Of a stretch of 64,000 nt of DNA, positions 40,977 through 49,940 are shown in pieces. Both the position numbers and the translations under genes were made by a program. Below the pieces are notes generated by a model that made no database searches, had not been told where the DNA came from, and saw only the letters and a program-made list of their open reading frames with translations. How positions within the stretch are numbered: position 1 is the stretch's first letter; each line of letters opens with the position of its first letter. This stretch comes from Pseudolabrys taiwanensis (GTDB lineage Bacteria; Pseudomonadota; Alphaproteobacteria; Rhizobiales; Xanthobacteraceae), in contig NZ_CP031417.1 of NCBI RefSeq assembly GCF_003367395.1, forward strand, positions 4,464,001-4,528,000. The letters are read 5' to 3'.

Positions 40977-43649
40977 ATGTCCATTCGCAATCTAGACAAG
41001 ATGTTTCATCCGCGATCGATCGCGGTGATCGGCGCCTCCGAACGGCCGGGTTCTGTCGGTTCGGCATTGATGCGCAATCTCACGCATGCCGGCTTTGAAG
41101 GGCCGATCCTGCCGGTCAATCCACGCGCGGCGGCGGTTCATGGCATCATGGCGTATAAGGACGTGGCGAGCCTGCCGCTGACGCCTGAACTTGCCGTGCT
41201 TGCCACGCCGCCGGACACGATCGCGCCGTTGATCGCCGAGCTCGGCGCGCGCGGCACACGCGCCGCTGTGATCCTCACGGCCGGCTTTGCCGAAGGCGAA
41301 GCGAGGGTCGGCCGCGAACGTGCCGCACAACTGCTCGCTGCGGCACGCCCGCATCTGTTGCGCGTCGTCGGTCCGAATTGCCTCGGCATCGCGGTGCCCG
41401 GCATCGGTCTGAACGCGACCTTCGCGCCGGCGCCGCTTTTGGCGGGCAACATCGCGTTCCTTTCGCAATCCGGCGCCATGGCGACGACCGTGCTCGATTG
41501 GGCTTTGCCACGGCGCATCGGTTTCTCGGCCATTGTGTCGATGGGCGACATGAGCGACGTCGATTTCGGCGATCTGCTCGATTATTTCGCGCTCGACGAC
41601 TCGACGCAGGCGATCATCATCTATGCCGAAGCGGTGACGCAGGCGCGCAAGTTCATGTCGGCGGCGCGCCGCGCGGCGCGCGTCAAGCCCGTCATCGTGG
41701 TGAAGAGTGGCCGGGCTGAAGAGGGCGCTCGTGCGGCAACCTCGCACACCGGTGCACTTGCCGGCGCCGATGTCGTCTATGACGCCGCCTTCCGCCGTGC
41801 CGGCATGCTGCGGGTGAACGAGGTCGAGGAATTGTTCGATGCGGCCGCGACGCTCGCGACCATGTCGCCGCAGCCCGGCAACAGGCTCGCCATCGTCACC
41901 AATGGCGGCGGCGCCGGCGTGCTGGCGACGGACCGGTTGATCGAAGAGGGCGGCAAGCTGGCTTCCTTGAGCGACACAACGATCGGCAAGCTCAATGCCG
42001 TTCTGCCGTCGACGTGGAGTCATGCAAACCCCATCGACATCATTGGCGACGCGGATGCCGCGCGTTATTCGCACGCGGTCGAGGTGATGCTGCAGGATCC
42101 CGATAGCGATGCCCTGCTGGTGTCCTATTGCCCGACCTCCGTTGGCTCGTCGGCCGATGCGGCCAAGGGATTGGTCGATGTGTTGAAGAAATCGGACGTC
42201 CAGAAGAAGAACGTTTTCGCGTGCTGGATGGGTGACGCCAGCGTGCAGGAAGGGCGCGCAACGCTGGTCGCCGCCAAGGTGCCGGATTTCGAGACGCCCG
42301 AGCGCGCCGTGCGCGCCTTCATGTATCTCGTGCGCTATCGCCAGAGCCAGGATTTACTTCTTGAGACGCCGTCGTCGGCGACGGCCAGCGCCGAGGCCGA
42401 TACGCAGCGCGCCCATGCGCTCATTGCGCAGGCGCTGGCGGATGGCCGCGAGTGGCTTGATCCAGCCGAGGTGAGTGCCTTCTTCGCCTGCTACGGCGTG
42501 CGCTTTGCGCGCACCGAGGCTGTTGCCGATGCGGCGAGCGCTGCGAGGCTTGCCGCTGAGATCAAAGCGCCGGTGGCGCTGAAGATCCGTTCGCGCGACA
42601 TCACGCACAAGTCCGACGTCGGCGGTGTCGCGCTCGATCTTGCGACGCCGCAGGATGTCGAGGCGGCTGCGCAGGCGATGAATGCACGCGTCGCCAAAGC
42701 GAGGCCGCAGGCGCAGCTCGAGGGCTTTATTGTGCAGGAGATGGTGCACAGGCCGGGAGCCTTCGAGTTGATCGCGGGCGTTTCGACCGATGTGACCTTC
42801 GGTCCCGTGATCCTGTTCGGGCACGGTGGCACCGCGGTCGAAATCCTGGGGGACAAATCGCTCGAATTGCCACCGCTCAACACGGCGCTGGCGCGCGCGC
42901 AGATCGAGCGCACACGTATCGCCCGACTCTTGAAAGGCTATCGCGACCGCCCGCCCGCCGATATCGAGGGCGTCGTGAACGTGCTGATGCAGCTCAGCCG
43001 TATCGTTGCCGATCACGCCGAGGTCACCGAGATCGATATCAATCCGTTGCTTTGCGATGCGCAAGGCGTGGTTGGCGTCGATGGGCGCATCCGCGTTCGC
43101 AAGGCGGCTGGGTCGGCCGAGGCGCGATTGGCGATCAGGCCCTATCCGCAAAATCTCGAAAGCGAGATCAAAACGCCGGACGGCAAGGCCTATGTCGTGC
43201 GTCCCATCCGGCCCGAAGACGAGCCGGCGCTAAGCCGTTTCGCGGCCGAAGTGGATACGCAGGATCTCTGGCATTCGGCCTTTTCGCTGTTGCGCGAGCG
43301 CAGCCATGAGACGGCCGCGCGCCTGAGCCAGATCGACTACGACCGCGAGATGACGATGCTGGCCTGGGAGGGCGGTCGCGTGGCGGGCCTGGCGCGCTCG
43401 ACGGCCGATCCGGATTTCGACGCGGCGGAAGCGGCCGCGATCATCCGTGCCGATCTGCGCGACAAGGGATTGGCGCGGCAGCTTCTGCAAGCGCAGCTTG
43501 CGGCCATTGCCGGACAGGGCGTGCGCCGTGCGGTGCTGGTCTATCCGGCGAAGCTCGCGCGCATCAACGCGATCGCCGTGGAGCTCGGTTTCGATGTCGC
43601 GCCGTCGCCGGACGATGCGGCCGTGCTGCGGGCGACGAAGAAGCTCTAA
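40977..43649 (+). CDS. NDP-forming acyl-CoA ligase-like protein fused to GNAT acetyltransferase (Pat/YfiQ type)
   Basis: 890 residues. In order: CoA-binding domain (about 5-130, IAVIGASERPGSVGSALMRNL), succinyl-CoA-ligase-like domain (about 150-460), ATP-grasp-type domain (about 480-700, with KSDVGGVAL and HGGTAVEILGDKSLELPPLN), and C-terminal GNAT (about 735-885, with RPEDEPALSRFAAEV and IIRADLRDKGLARQLLQA). Pat enzymes acetylate lysines of acetyl-CoA synthetase and other proteins using acetyl-CoA; in Pat the ligase part is regulatory and inactive. Whether this copy keeps ligase activity is not clear. ATG 40977. Confidence 0.9.
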   Translation: MSIRNLDKMFHPRSIAVIGASERPGSVGSALMRNLTHAGFEGPILPVNPRAAAVHGIMAYKDVASLPLTPELAVLATPPDTIAPLIAELGARGTRAAVILTAGFAEGEARVGRERAAQLLAAARPHLLRVVGPNCLGIAVPGIGLNATFAPAPLLAGNIAFLSQSGAMATTVLDWALPRRIGFSAIVSMGDMSDVDFGDLLDYFALDDSTQAIIIYAEAVTQARKFMSAARRAARVKPVIVVKSGRAEEGARAATSHTGALAGADVVYDAAFRRAGMLRVNEVEELFDAAATLATMSPQPGNRLAIVTNGGGAGVLATDRLIEEGGKLASLSDTTIGKLNAVLPSTWSHANPIDIIGDADAARYSHAVEVMLQDPDSDALLVSYCPTSVGSSADAAKGLVDVLKKSDVQKKNVFACWMGDASVQEGRATLVAAKVPDFETPERAVRAFMYLVRYRQSQDLLLETPSSATASAEADTQRAHALIAQALADGREWLDPAEVSAFFACYGVRFARTEAVADAASAARLAAEIKAPVALKIRSRDITHKSDVGGVALDLATPQDVEAAAQAMNARVAKARPQAQLEGFIVQEMVHRPGAFELIAGVSTDVTFGPVILFGHGGTAVEILGDKSLELPPLNTALARAQIERTRIARLLKGYRDRPPADIEGVVNVLMQLSRIVADHAEVTEIDINPLLCDAQGVVGVDGRIRVRKAAGSAEARLAIRPYPQNLESEIKTPDGKAYVVRPIRPEDEPALSRFAAEVDTQDLWHSAFSLLRERSHETAARLSQIDYDREMTMLAWEGGRVAGLARSTADPDFDAAEAAAIIRADLRDKGLARQLLQAQLAAIAGQGVRRAVLVYPAKLARINAIAVELGFDVAPSPDDAAVLRATKKL

Positions 43650-43650
43650 C

Positions 43651-43752
43651 CGTCATCCTGAGGCGCGAAGCGCGAGCCTCGAAGGAAGACGGTCACAGAA
43701 TCGACCCGCACCCTTCGAGGGCCGCCTACGGCGGACACCTCAGGGCGACGAC
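43651..43752. repeat. CGTCATCCTGAGG / CCTCAGG inverted repeat element
   Basis: Two related halves in inverted orientation: 43651-43690 (GTCATCCTGAGG...CCTCGAAGGA) and 43710-43752 (CCCTTCGAGG...CCTCAGGGCGACG), each with a small internal hairpin. It is between convergent genes. The same element occurs at 62164-62264. Confidence 0.7.
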
Positions 43753-43761
43753 GACGGGTGA

Positions 43762-44601
43762 TCACAATCCGCTCGTCGCCAAGAACTCACGGACCGCCGT
43801 CGCCAACCCGTTCGGATTGTCGCCGGCGAGGTCGTGGCTGCCTTCGATCTCAATGGCTGTGGCGCGCGGGTTCATCTGCCGCACTTTGCCGAGCGTCGCA
43901 GCCTCGAACATGTTCGACATGCTGCCGCGGATGACCAGTGTCGGGATCGCCATCTCGCTCAGCATCGGCCATAGGAAGGTCGGCACGGGTGAGGATTGAC
44001 CCGTCTCGAGAGCGCGCCGGAAGTTGTCGCGATAATGCAGGTCGCGCTTGAGCGCGTAGCCTTTGTCGGTCTTGGTCAGGAAAGCTTCCCAGCGCGCGCG
44101 GCGCTTGGCGTCGCTCGGGTCGTCATGATCGTAGGTCATCGCTTCGTCGACCGAGGCGAACACATCCGGCTGGCCGCCGATGCGTTGCGCCGTGTACTTG
44201 CGGCCCGGCGCGGCGATGTCCGGCGCGAAGTCGACAAGGATCAATCCAGCCACGCGCGTGGGCTTCCAGCCGGCAGTGGCGAGGCATACGCGGCCGCCGA
44301 AGGAGTGTCCCATCAGCACGGCCTTGTCCCAGCCGAGATGATCCATCACGGCGATAACGTCGTTGCTCAAGGTCTCGAGCTTGTAGTCGCGCGTCTGGCT
44401 CCAGGATGACTCGCCGAAGCCGCGCATGTCGATGGCGACGACTTCGCGGTCCTTTGCCATCAAGGTGCCGGCTTCGATCCAGTCGTAGGAGAAGTAGGAC
44501 AGGCCGTGCACGATGAGGATCGGCGTGCCGCCGGGCCTGCCGAACGTGCGATAGAAGATATCGACGTCGCTTGAACGGACGCGGCCAGTTGTGTGCGTCA
44601 T
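43762..44601 (-). CDS. alpha/beta hydrolase (meta-cleavage product hydrolase-like)
   Basis: 279 residues. Nucleophile elbow MGHSFGG with Ser100, oxyanion-side VHGLSY, and C-terminal His in EGSHDLAGDNP. The usual acid position (RGxxSD in MhpC-type enzymes) reads RGSMSNM, so Asp appears to be Asn. Position four bases downstream of an MhpB-like extradiol dioxygenase suggests that it cleaves the ring-fission product, as MhpC does in phenylpropionate degradation. ATG 44601. Confidence 0.83.
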   Translation of the reverse strand: MTHTTGRVRSSDVDIFYRTFGRPGGTPILIVHGLSYFSYDWIEAGTLMAKDREVVAIDMRGFGESSWSQTRDYKLETLSNDVIAVMDHLGWDKAVLMGHSFGGRVCLATAGWKPTRVAGLILVDFAPDIAAPGRKYTAQRIGGQPDVFASVDEAMTYDHDDPSDAKRRARWEAFLTKTDKGYALKRDLHYRDNFRRALETGQSSPVPTFLWPMLSEMAIPTLVIRGSMSNMFEAATLGKVRQMNPRATAIEIEGSHDLAGDNPNGLATAVREFLATSGL

Positions 44602-44605
44602 CGGC

Positions 44606-45547
44606 TCAGGCTAGCCCCGTGACGATGCCCATGCCGGTGATCCATTCCGGCACAAGGTGATAGTATTTGAGCTCGGTCTGAAGCTTGCCCATCGCCTTGG
44701 CGGCGGAAGCGGCGGCGACCCAGGTGCGCACTTCGTGCGCGCCGAAGCCGGCGATACGGTCGATGTCCTGATCGGTCATCGCGTCGAAGGCGTCGAGCTT
44801 GCCGCTGACGAAGTTCTGCAGGAAGTCGCGATCCCATTGCTCGCTCGGCGGCAGGCACGGGCCCTTGCCGACGACGAGGTCGCGGGCGGCGCGGATGACG
44901 CGGTTTTCGCGCGCGTCGAGCTCTTCCTGGCTGGGGATGGCGCGCTGGATCAACCGCTTGGCGACATCGGGCGGGCTCATTTCCAGCCGCGGCGTCGGCG
45001 GATCGTGCGACAAGCCGCCGGAGCCAATGAAGCTGATGCGCAGGTTCTTGTCGGCGAGGAACTCGCCGATCGCCGTGCCGAAGGTGCGCACGCGCTTGAA
45101 CGAAGGTCGCGGATCGGCGGCGCAATTGATGAAGATCGGCAGCACCGGATAGCGCGCCAGCGCGCCGGTGAGCTTGTACAGCGGAATGGTGATACCGTGG
45201 TCGACCTTCATCTCGTGCGAGATCGCGACGTCGATGTCCTTGGCGTGCAGGTGGCGCACACAGTCGATCGCCAGCGCGCGCGGCACCCTCAACGGGCCAC
45301 TTTCGAGATGCCAGTCCTTGGTGCCCTGCGCGGCGGTGCCGATACAGAACATCGGCATCAATTCGTAGAAGAAGCCGTTGAAGTGGTCCGGCCCGAACAC
45401 GACGACGAGGTCGGGGTTGAACTTGTGCAATGCCGTTGCGCACTGGTCGAGCTCGCGGAAGAACTCGGCGTGCACGCCGTTCTCGGTCTCCTCGACATCG
45501 GTCAACATCAAAGGGCTGTGCGAGGCGCAGATCAGTTGGATGCTCAT
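44606..45547 (-). CDS. extradiol ring-cleavage dioxygenase, MhpB-like (class III)
   Basis: 313 residues from ATG 45547. It aligns from memory along the full length with E. coli MhpB: SHSPLMLTD at the start, PDHFNGFFYELMPMFCIG, VDHGITIPL (His117, counterpart of His115) and GSGGLSHDPPTP (His181, counterpart of His179), ending PEWITGMG. Such Fe(II) enzymes cleave 2,3-dihydroxyphenyl-propionate-type catechols in meta. Substrate here is unknown. It sits between the binding-protein-like decarboxylase gene (30 bases upstream) and the hydrolase (4 bases downstream). Confidence 0.9.
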   Translation of the reverse strand: MSIQLICASHSPLMLTDVEETENGVHAEFFRELDQCATALHKFNPDLVVVFGPDHFNGFFYELMPMFCIGTAAQGTKDWHLESGPLRVPRALAIDCVRHLHAKDIDVAISHEMKVDHGITIPLYKLTGALARYPVLPIFINCAADPRPSFKRVRTFGTAIGEFLADKNLRISFIGSGGLSHDPPTPRLEMSPPDVAKRLIQRAIPSQEELDARENRVIRAARDLVVGKGPCLPPSEQWDRDFLQNFVSGKLDAFDAMTDQDIDRIAGFGAHEVRTWVAAASAAKAMGKLQTELKYYHLVPEWITGMGIVTGLA

Positions 45548-45576
45548 GGTTCCCTCCACATCTCCCGGCGTGCTTG

Positions 45577-46566
45577 CTACACGCGCGTTTCGCTTATGCC
45601 GTTGGCGAACATTTCATCGACGTCGATCAGGCGTGTCGCCAGCCCCTGCTCGTAGGAATAACGCGCCATGGCGGCGAGCGTCCTGCGGTTGGCGTCGTTG
45701 AGCCCGTAGGACCAAAAGTCCGCGCCCATCAGTGCTTGCGTCGCCTCGTATTCGGCGCTCACCCAGGGAAGGCCGATCTTGAGCGCAGTCACTTCGACGA
45801 GGTCGGCATCGGCAATGCGTTTGGCTTGCAGATACGCCTTGTACAGGCTGGCGCCGAGCCAGGGATGCTTCTCGTGGATGTCGCGGCGGATGCCGAGCGC
45901 ATGCATGATCGGGAAGATGCCGGTCTTTCTGAAGTAGGCCTGTTCGACGGCGCGATAGTCGGGAAACAAGCGCCGCACCTTCGGGTGACCGTCGATGAGG
46001 CAGGACGGTGCGCGCGCGGACATGACGCCGTCGATGGCGCCGTCGGCCAGTAATTGCGACAGCGTCACGTCGTTGCGCGCGACGAGCGGAAAGCCTTCGG
46101 GCAGATTGAGCGGAAACTTGTCGCGGCGGCCGGGATTTTCCAGTCCTGCCTGCACCCAGTTGATATCGGCCGCCTTGATGCCGAACTCGTCCTGTAGATA
46201 GCCGCGGAACCACATCACCGCCGACATCTGATATTCCGGCACGCCGATGGTTTTGCCGGCGAGATCGGCAGGGCTTTCGATGCCGCGGTCGGCGCGGACA
46301 TAAACCGCCGAGTGGCGGAACATGCGCGACAGGAAGATGGGGAGTGCCACATAGGGCGTCGGTCCGCGCGACAGCGCGATCAGGAATGGGCTGAAGCCGA
46401 TCTCCGCCACCTCGAACTCGCCATGGAAATAGGCGCGCTCGAAGCATTCCTCGACCGGCATGGTCAGATAATTGACGTCGCAGCCTTCGACTTTGACGCG
46501 CCCATCGAGCAGCGGCCGCACGCGGTCGTAATCCCAGCTGGCAATCGTGAGGGGTAGGCGGCTCAT
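45577..46566 (-). CDS. 4,5-dihydroxyphthalate decarboxylase-like protein (substrate-binding-protein fold)
   Basis: 329 residues, no signal peptide, type 2 periplasmic-binding fold: LTIASWDYDRVRPLLDGRVKVEGCDVNYL at the start, FEVAEIGFSPFLIALSRG and LAGKTIGVPEYQMSA. Pht5-type 4,5-dihydroxyphthalate decarboxylases share this fold and are commonly mislabelled as ABC binding proteins. Absence of a signal peptide and presence in an operon with an extradiol dioxygenase favour a cytosolic enzyme that removes an ortho-carboxyl from a catechol. First gene of the operon; HutC-type operator half-site 15 bases upstream. Confidence 0.8.
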   Translation of the reverse strand: MSRLPLTIASWDYDRVRPLLDGRVKVEGCDVNYLTMPVEECFERAYFHGEFEVAEIGFSPFLIALSRGPTPYVALPIFLSRMFRHSAVYVRADRGIESPADLAGKTIGVPEYQMSAVMWFRGYLQDEFGIKAADINWVQAGLENPGRRDKFPLNLPEGFPLVARNDVTLSQLLADGAIDGVMSARAPSCLIDGHPKVRRLFPDYRAVEQAYFRKTGIFPIMHALGIRRDIHEKHPWLGASLYKAYLQAKRIADADLVEVTALKIGLPWVSAEYEATQALMGADFWSYGLNDANRRTLAAMARYSYEQGLATRLIDVDEMFANGISETRV

Positions 46567-46580
46567 GGCAACTCCCGGTC

Positions 46581-46592
46581 GTCTAGACCACT
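46581..46592. promoter_or_regulatory. HutC-type GntR operator (GTCTAGACCACT)
   Basis: The palindrome core GTCTAGAC (46581-46588) with CACT to its right matches the right half and centre of the NagR/DasR operator consensus TGGTCTAGACCA. The left flank (GGTC) is off register by one base. It lies between the decarboxylase-like gene and the divergent HutC-type GntR gene. Confidence 0.6.
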
Positions 46593-46756
46593 ACCGCCGC
46601 AATCATCGAAAGTCCATACTATTGACTTAATGCCGATGCCCTCCGAGCCGGCTCACCGGCTTGTGGATGCCGCCCGCCAGGCGCGCAGCATTCTTTCCGC
46701 CAGACCCGGTGAGGCCGCTATGATGCCACCCCAAGGGTTTGCAGGATGGGCCAACG

Positions 46757-47512
46757 ATGACGGCGAGAAGTGCATTGCGGAGCGCGGCGGGCGGGACGGA
46801 TCTCAGCCGCAGCCCGGTGGCCCGCTATATTCAGCTCGCCACCCTCTTTCGCAATCGCATCGCGTCGGGAGAATGGCCGGTCGGCGGCCGCATCCCCAAC
46901 GTCGACCAACTGGCGGCTGAATTCGCCGTCGCGCGCGGCACCATGCGCGAGGCGCTCGGGATCCTCGAACAGGAAGGGCTGCTCGAGCGTATGCGCGCCA
47001 AGGGCACCTTCGTGCGCAGCGCGCCGGACACGCACGCGCACAAGCTTGCCATCGATTGGCAATCGCTGATCTCGGCGCACGAGGGCGCCAAGATCGAGGT
47101 GCTGGAACAGCGCGTGACGGCCGAACTGCCGGTTGCAGTCCGGCAGAAGGGCACGCCGGCGCCGAAATATCAAATGATGAGAAGATTGCACCTGCGCGAC
47201 GGCCGGCCGTATCTGATCGCGCAGTTCTATCTCGAGTACGAACTCTTCACGGAAGGCCCGCCGTTGCAATTCCGCCGGCTGCCGACCTTGCCGATTCTCC
47301 ATCGCATCGCCGGCCATCGCATCGGCCGCGCCTGGCAGATGGTGACGATCGGCACTGCCGACGTCGAGGTTGCCGGGATGCTGAATATCCCGCTCAATGC
47401 ACCCGTGGCATTGGTCGACCGCGTCGCCATCGACAAGGACGGCGTCATTCTTTATGCCGGCCATGGCATCTATCGCGGCGACGCCATCTCCATGGAGATC
47501 GAGCTGCGGTGA
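46757..47512 (+). CDS. GntR-family regulator, HutC/UTRA subfamily
   Basis: 251 residues from ATG 46757 (an in-frame TTG lies six codons upstream). Winged HTH at about 20-85 (PVARYIQLATLFRNRIASGEWPVGGRIPNVDQLAAEFAVARGTMREALGILEQEGLLERMRAKGTFV), followed by a UTRA ligand-binding domain (about 100-240, with YLIAQFYLEYELF and VALVDRVAIDKDGVILYAGHGIYRGD). It is divergent from the meta-cleavage operon and 86 bases upstream of the Mo-hydroxylase gene, so it could control both sides; a HutC-type operator is present at 46581. Confidence 0.88.
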   Translation: MTARSALRSAAGGTDLSRSPVARYIQLATLFRNRIASGEWPVGGRIPNVDQLAAEFAVARGTMREALGILEQEGLLERMRAKGTFVRSAPDTHAHKLAIDWQSLISAHEGAKIEVLEQRVTAELPVAVRQKGTPAPKYQMMRRLHLRDGRPYLIAQFYLEYELFTEGPPLQFRRLPTLPILHRIAGHRIGRAWQMVTIGTADVEVAGMLNIPLNAPVALVDRVAIDKDGVILYAGHGIYRGDAISMEIELR

Positions 47513-47598
47513 CTTCGTCGTCCCGGCGGGCGCGAAGCGGGAGATCCGCTCGCATGGGGCAACGCCTTTCATGACTTGGAATTCGGAGCGCGTGTTGA

Positions 47599-49911
47599 AT
47601 GTCGGATAACGGAACGTTCAAAGGCCGGCGTGAAGACCGGCGCCTCGTCACCGGCCAGGGCCGCTACACCAACGACTGGAATTTGGAGGGTCAGCTCTAC
47701 GCCGCGTTCCGCCGCTCGGATCGCGGCCATGCCATCATCAAGTCGATCGACACCAGCGCTGCCGCGAGTGCGCCGGGCGTGGTCGCCGTGGTCACAGGCC
47801 GCGATGTCGCCGATGCCGGCTTTGCAACGTTGCCGCCGATCTCCCCGCCGCCGGGACGCGGCGGTCAGGGAATTCTGGTGCCGCAACGGCCGGTGCTGGC
47901 GGGCGATCGCGTGCGGTTTGTCGGCGAGGAAATCGCCGTGGTGGTCGCCAAGACCGCGGCGGCCGCGCGCGATGCGGCGGATATGATCGATATCGATTTC
48001 GACGATCTGCCGGTTCTTATCGGCTTTGAGAACGCGATGGCCGCGGACGCGACGGTCATTCACGACAACATTCCCGGCAACATCTGCTTCGATTTCGAGT
48101 ACGGCGATGAGCAGAAGACGGCCGATGCGTTTGCCCGCGCTGCCGGCGTCGTCACCCTCACAGCGGAAAGCCCGCGCGTGGCGCCGACGCCGATGGAAGT
48201 GCGCGGCGCCCTTGTTTCCTACGATGCCGCGGCAGACTCGTTCGATGTCTATTGCGCCAGCCAAGGCGGCCCAGCCTTCGGCCAGGATCTGGCGCTGATG
48301 GCCGGCGTTCCCGCCGACCGCGTGCGCGTGCATATGGTCGATGTCGGCGGTGCCTTCGGGGCACGCACGGCGCCGTTCCCTGAATATCCGGCCATGCTTT
48401 ATCTGGCGAAGAAGCTCAAGAAGCCGATCAAATGGCTGTCGACGCGGTCGGAGGATTTCCTCACCGACAATCACGGCCGCGCCGTGTCGCTCAAGGGCGA
48501 ACTCGCCTATGACGACAAAGGCAAGTTCCTGGCGCTGCGCACCGAATGGCTGTGCGACTCCGGCGCCTATCTCGCGCCCGCCGGCGTGTTGACGAACTCA
48601 GTCAATGGCAAGGTGGTCGGCGCCGGTGCTTATGCAATCGAGGCTGTGTATGGCCGCCATCGTCAGGTGATCACCAACACCTCGCCGACGAACGCTTATC
48701 GCGGCGCGGGCCGGCCGGAAGCCAATTACATCGTCGAGCGCCTGGTCGACGAGGCCGCCGCCAAGCTCGGCGTCGATCCGCTCGAACTGCGCCGCCGCAA
48801 CGTGCTGCGCAAGGCACAGTTTCCGTACAACACGCCGACGGGCGTGCGTTTCGACAGCGCCGATTTTCCCGGTCTCCTCGCGGCAGCGAAAGAAAAGGCC
48901 GATTGGAAGGGCTTTGCGGCGCGCCGGCGTCAGTCGCGCAAGGCCGGCAAACTGCGTGGCATCGGTTGCGGCCTGTTCATCGAGCCGTCGGGCGGCGGCG
49001 GCGTGAAGAAGGACGAAGTGGCCGTGGTGTTCCAGAACGACGGCACCATCGTCATCCATAACGCCGCCGGGCCGAGCGGGCAGGGACACGAGACGGTGTT
49101 TCCGGAATTGGTCGGAGGTTGGCTGGGGGTCCCCGTCGAACGCATCGTGAGCCATTCCGGCGACCCCAAGGGGCCGCGGCTCACCGGCGCGCCGTCGATC
49201 GGCTCACGGTCTGGCATGACGCTCGGCAGCGCCTTCAAGATCGCGGCAGAGGTTGTCGTCGAGAAAGCGAAGAAGCTCGCCGCCGACGCGTTGGAAGCGC
49301 CGCCTGAGGACATCGAATTCAAGGATGGCGTGTTCACTATCGCGGGCACCGACCGCACGATGAAGATGACGGAAGTCATCGAGCGCCACGCCTCCGATAG
49401 CCCGCACCCGCTCGACACCGTTGCCGAGCGGCCGCCGTCCATGGCGTTTCCCAGCGGCGCGCATGTGGTTGAGCTCGAGATCGACGCCGATACCGGTGAC
49501 ATCGAAGTGGTGCGCTACACGGCGGTCGACGACATCGGCAATGCCATCAACCACACGCTGGCCAACGGCCAGCTTCTCGGCGGCATTATGCAGGGCGCCG
49601 GGCACGTGTTCGGCGAACACTGCGCCTATGACGAGAGCAACGGGCAGCTGATCACCGGCAGCTTCATGGACTACTGCATGCCGCGTGCGCATCTGTTGCC
49701 GGCGATCGATCTCGTCGAACACAATGTGCCGAGCCCGAACAATCCGCTTGGCGCCAAGGGCGTCGGCGAATCCGGCACGACCGGCGCCATGCCGGCCTGC
49801 ATGAACGCGGTGATGGACGCGCTGCGGAGTGTCGGCGTGAAGCACTTCGACATTCCCGCCACGCCGTCCCGCATTTGGGACGCTATCGCGGCGGCGAAAG
49901 CGGCGGGCTAG
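47599..49911 (+). CDS. xanthine dehydrogenase / aldehyde oxidase-family molybdenum-binding subunit (form II CoxL-like)
   Basis: 770 residues, one full large subunit. Motifs in order: GQGRYTNDW, GGPAFGQDLALMAGVP, VGGAFGAR, AYRGAGRPEANY (about 367-378), GPSGQGHETVFPEL, SIGSRSGMTLG, and the catalytic-Glu motif KGVGESGTTGA (about 718-728). AYRGAGR is the form II active-site loop, not the CO-dehydrogenase AYRCSFR. The enzyme should hydroxylate an N-heterocycle or aldehyde with water. The FAD (medium) and 2Fe-2S (small) subunit genes are absent; only a nitroreductase follows. ATG 47599. Confidence 0.9.
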   Translation: MSDNGTFKGRREDRRLVTGQGRYTNDWNLEGQLYAAFRRSDRGHAIIKSIDTSAAASAPGVVAVVTGRDVADAGFATLPPISPPPGRGGQGILVPQRPVLAGDRVRFVGEEIAVVVAKTAAAARDAADMIDIDFDDLPVLIGFENAMAADATVIHDNIPGNICFDFEYGDEQKTADAFARAAGVVTLTAESPRVAPTPMEVRGALVSYDAAADSFDVYCASQGGPAFGQDLALMAGVPADRVRVHMVDVGGAFGARTAPFPEYPAMLYLAKKLKKPIKWLSTRSEDFLTDNHGRAVSLKGELAYDDKGKFLALRTEWLCDSGAYLAPAGVLTNSVNGKVVGAGAYAIEAVYGRHRQVITNTSPTNAYRGAGRPEANYIVERLVDEAAAKLGVDPLELRRRNVLRKAQFPYNTPTGVRFDSADFPGLLAAAKEKADWKGFAARRRQSRKAGKLRGIGCGLFIEPSGGGGVKKDEVAVVFQNDGTIVIHNAAGPSGQGHETVFPELVGGWLGVPVERIVSHSGDPKGPRLTGAPSIGSRSGMTLGSAFKIAAEVVVEKAKKLAADALEAPPEDIEFKDGVFTIAGTDRTMKMTEVIERHASDSPHPLDTVAERPPSMAFPSGAHVVELEIDADTGDIEVVRYTAVDDIGNAINHTLANGQLLGGIMQGAGHVFGEHCAYDESNGQLITGSFMDYCMPRAHLLPAIDLVEHNVPSPNNPLGAKGVGESGTTGAMPACMNAVMDALRSVGVKHFDIPATPSRIWDAIAAAKAAG

Positions 49912-49940
49912 GCTGCCGCTGCACCGGCAAGGGGGTGGCG

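Noticed and set aside
49875..49940. In-frame N-terminal extension of the nitroreductase (22 residues)
   Set aside because: It overlaps the end of the Mo-hydroxylase gene; ATG 49941 has a good ribosome site and a family-like start.
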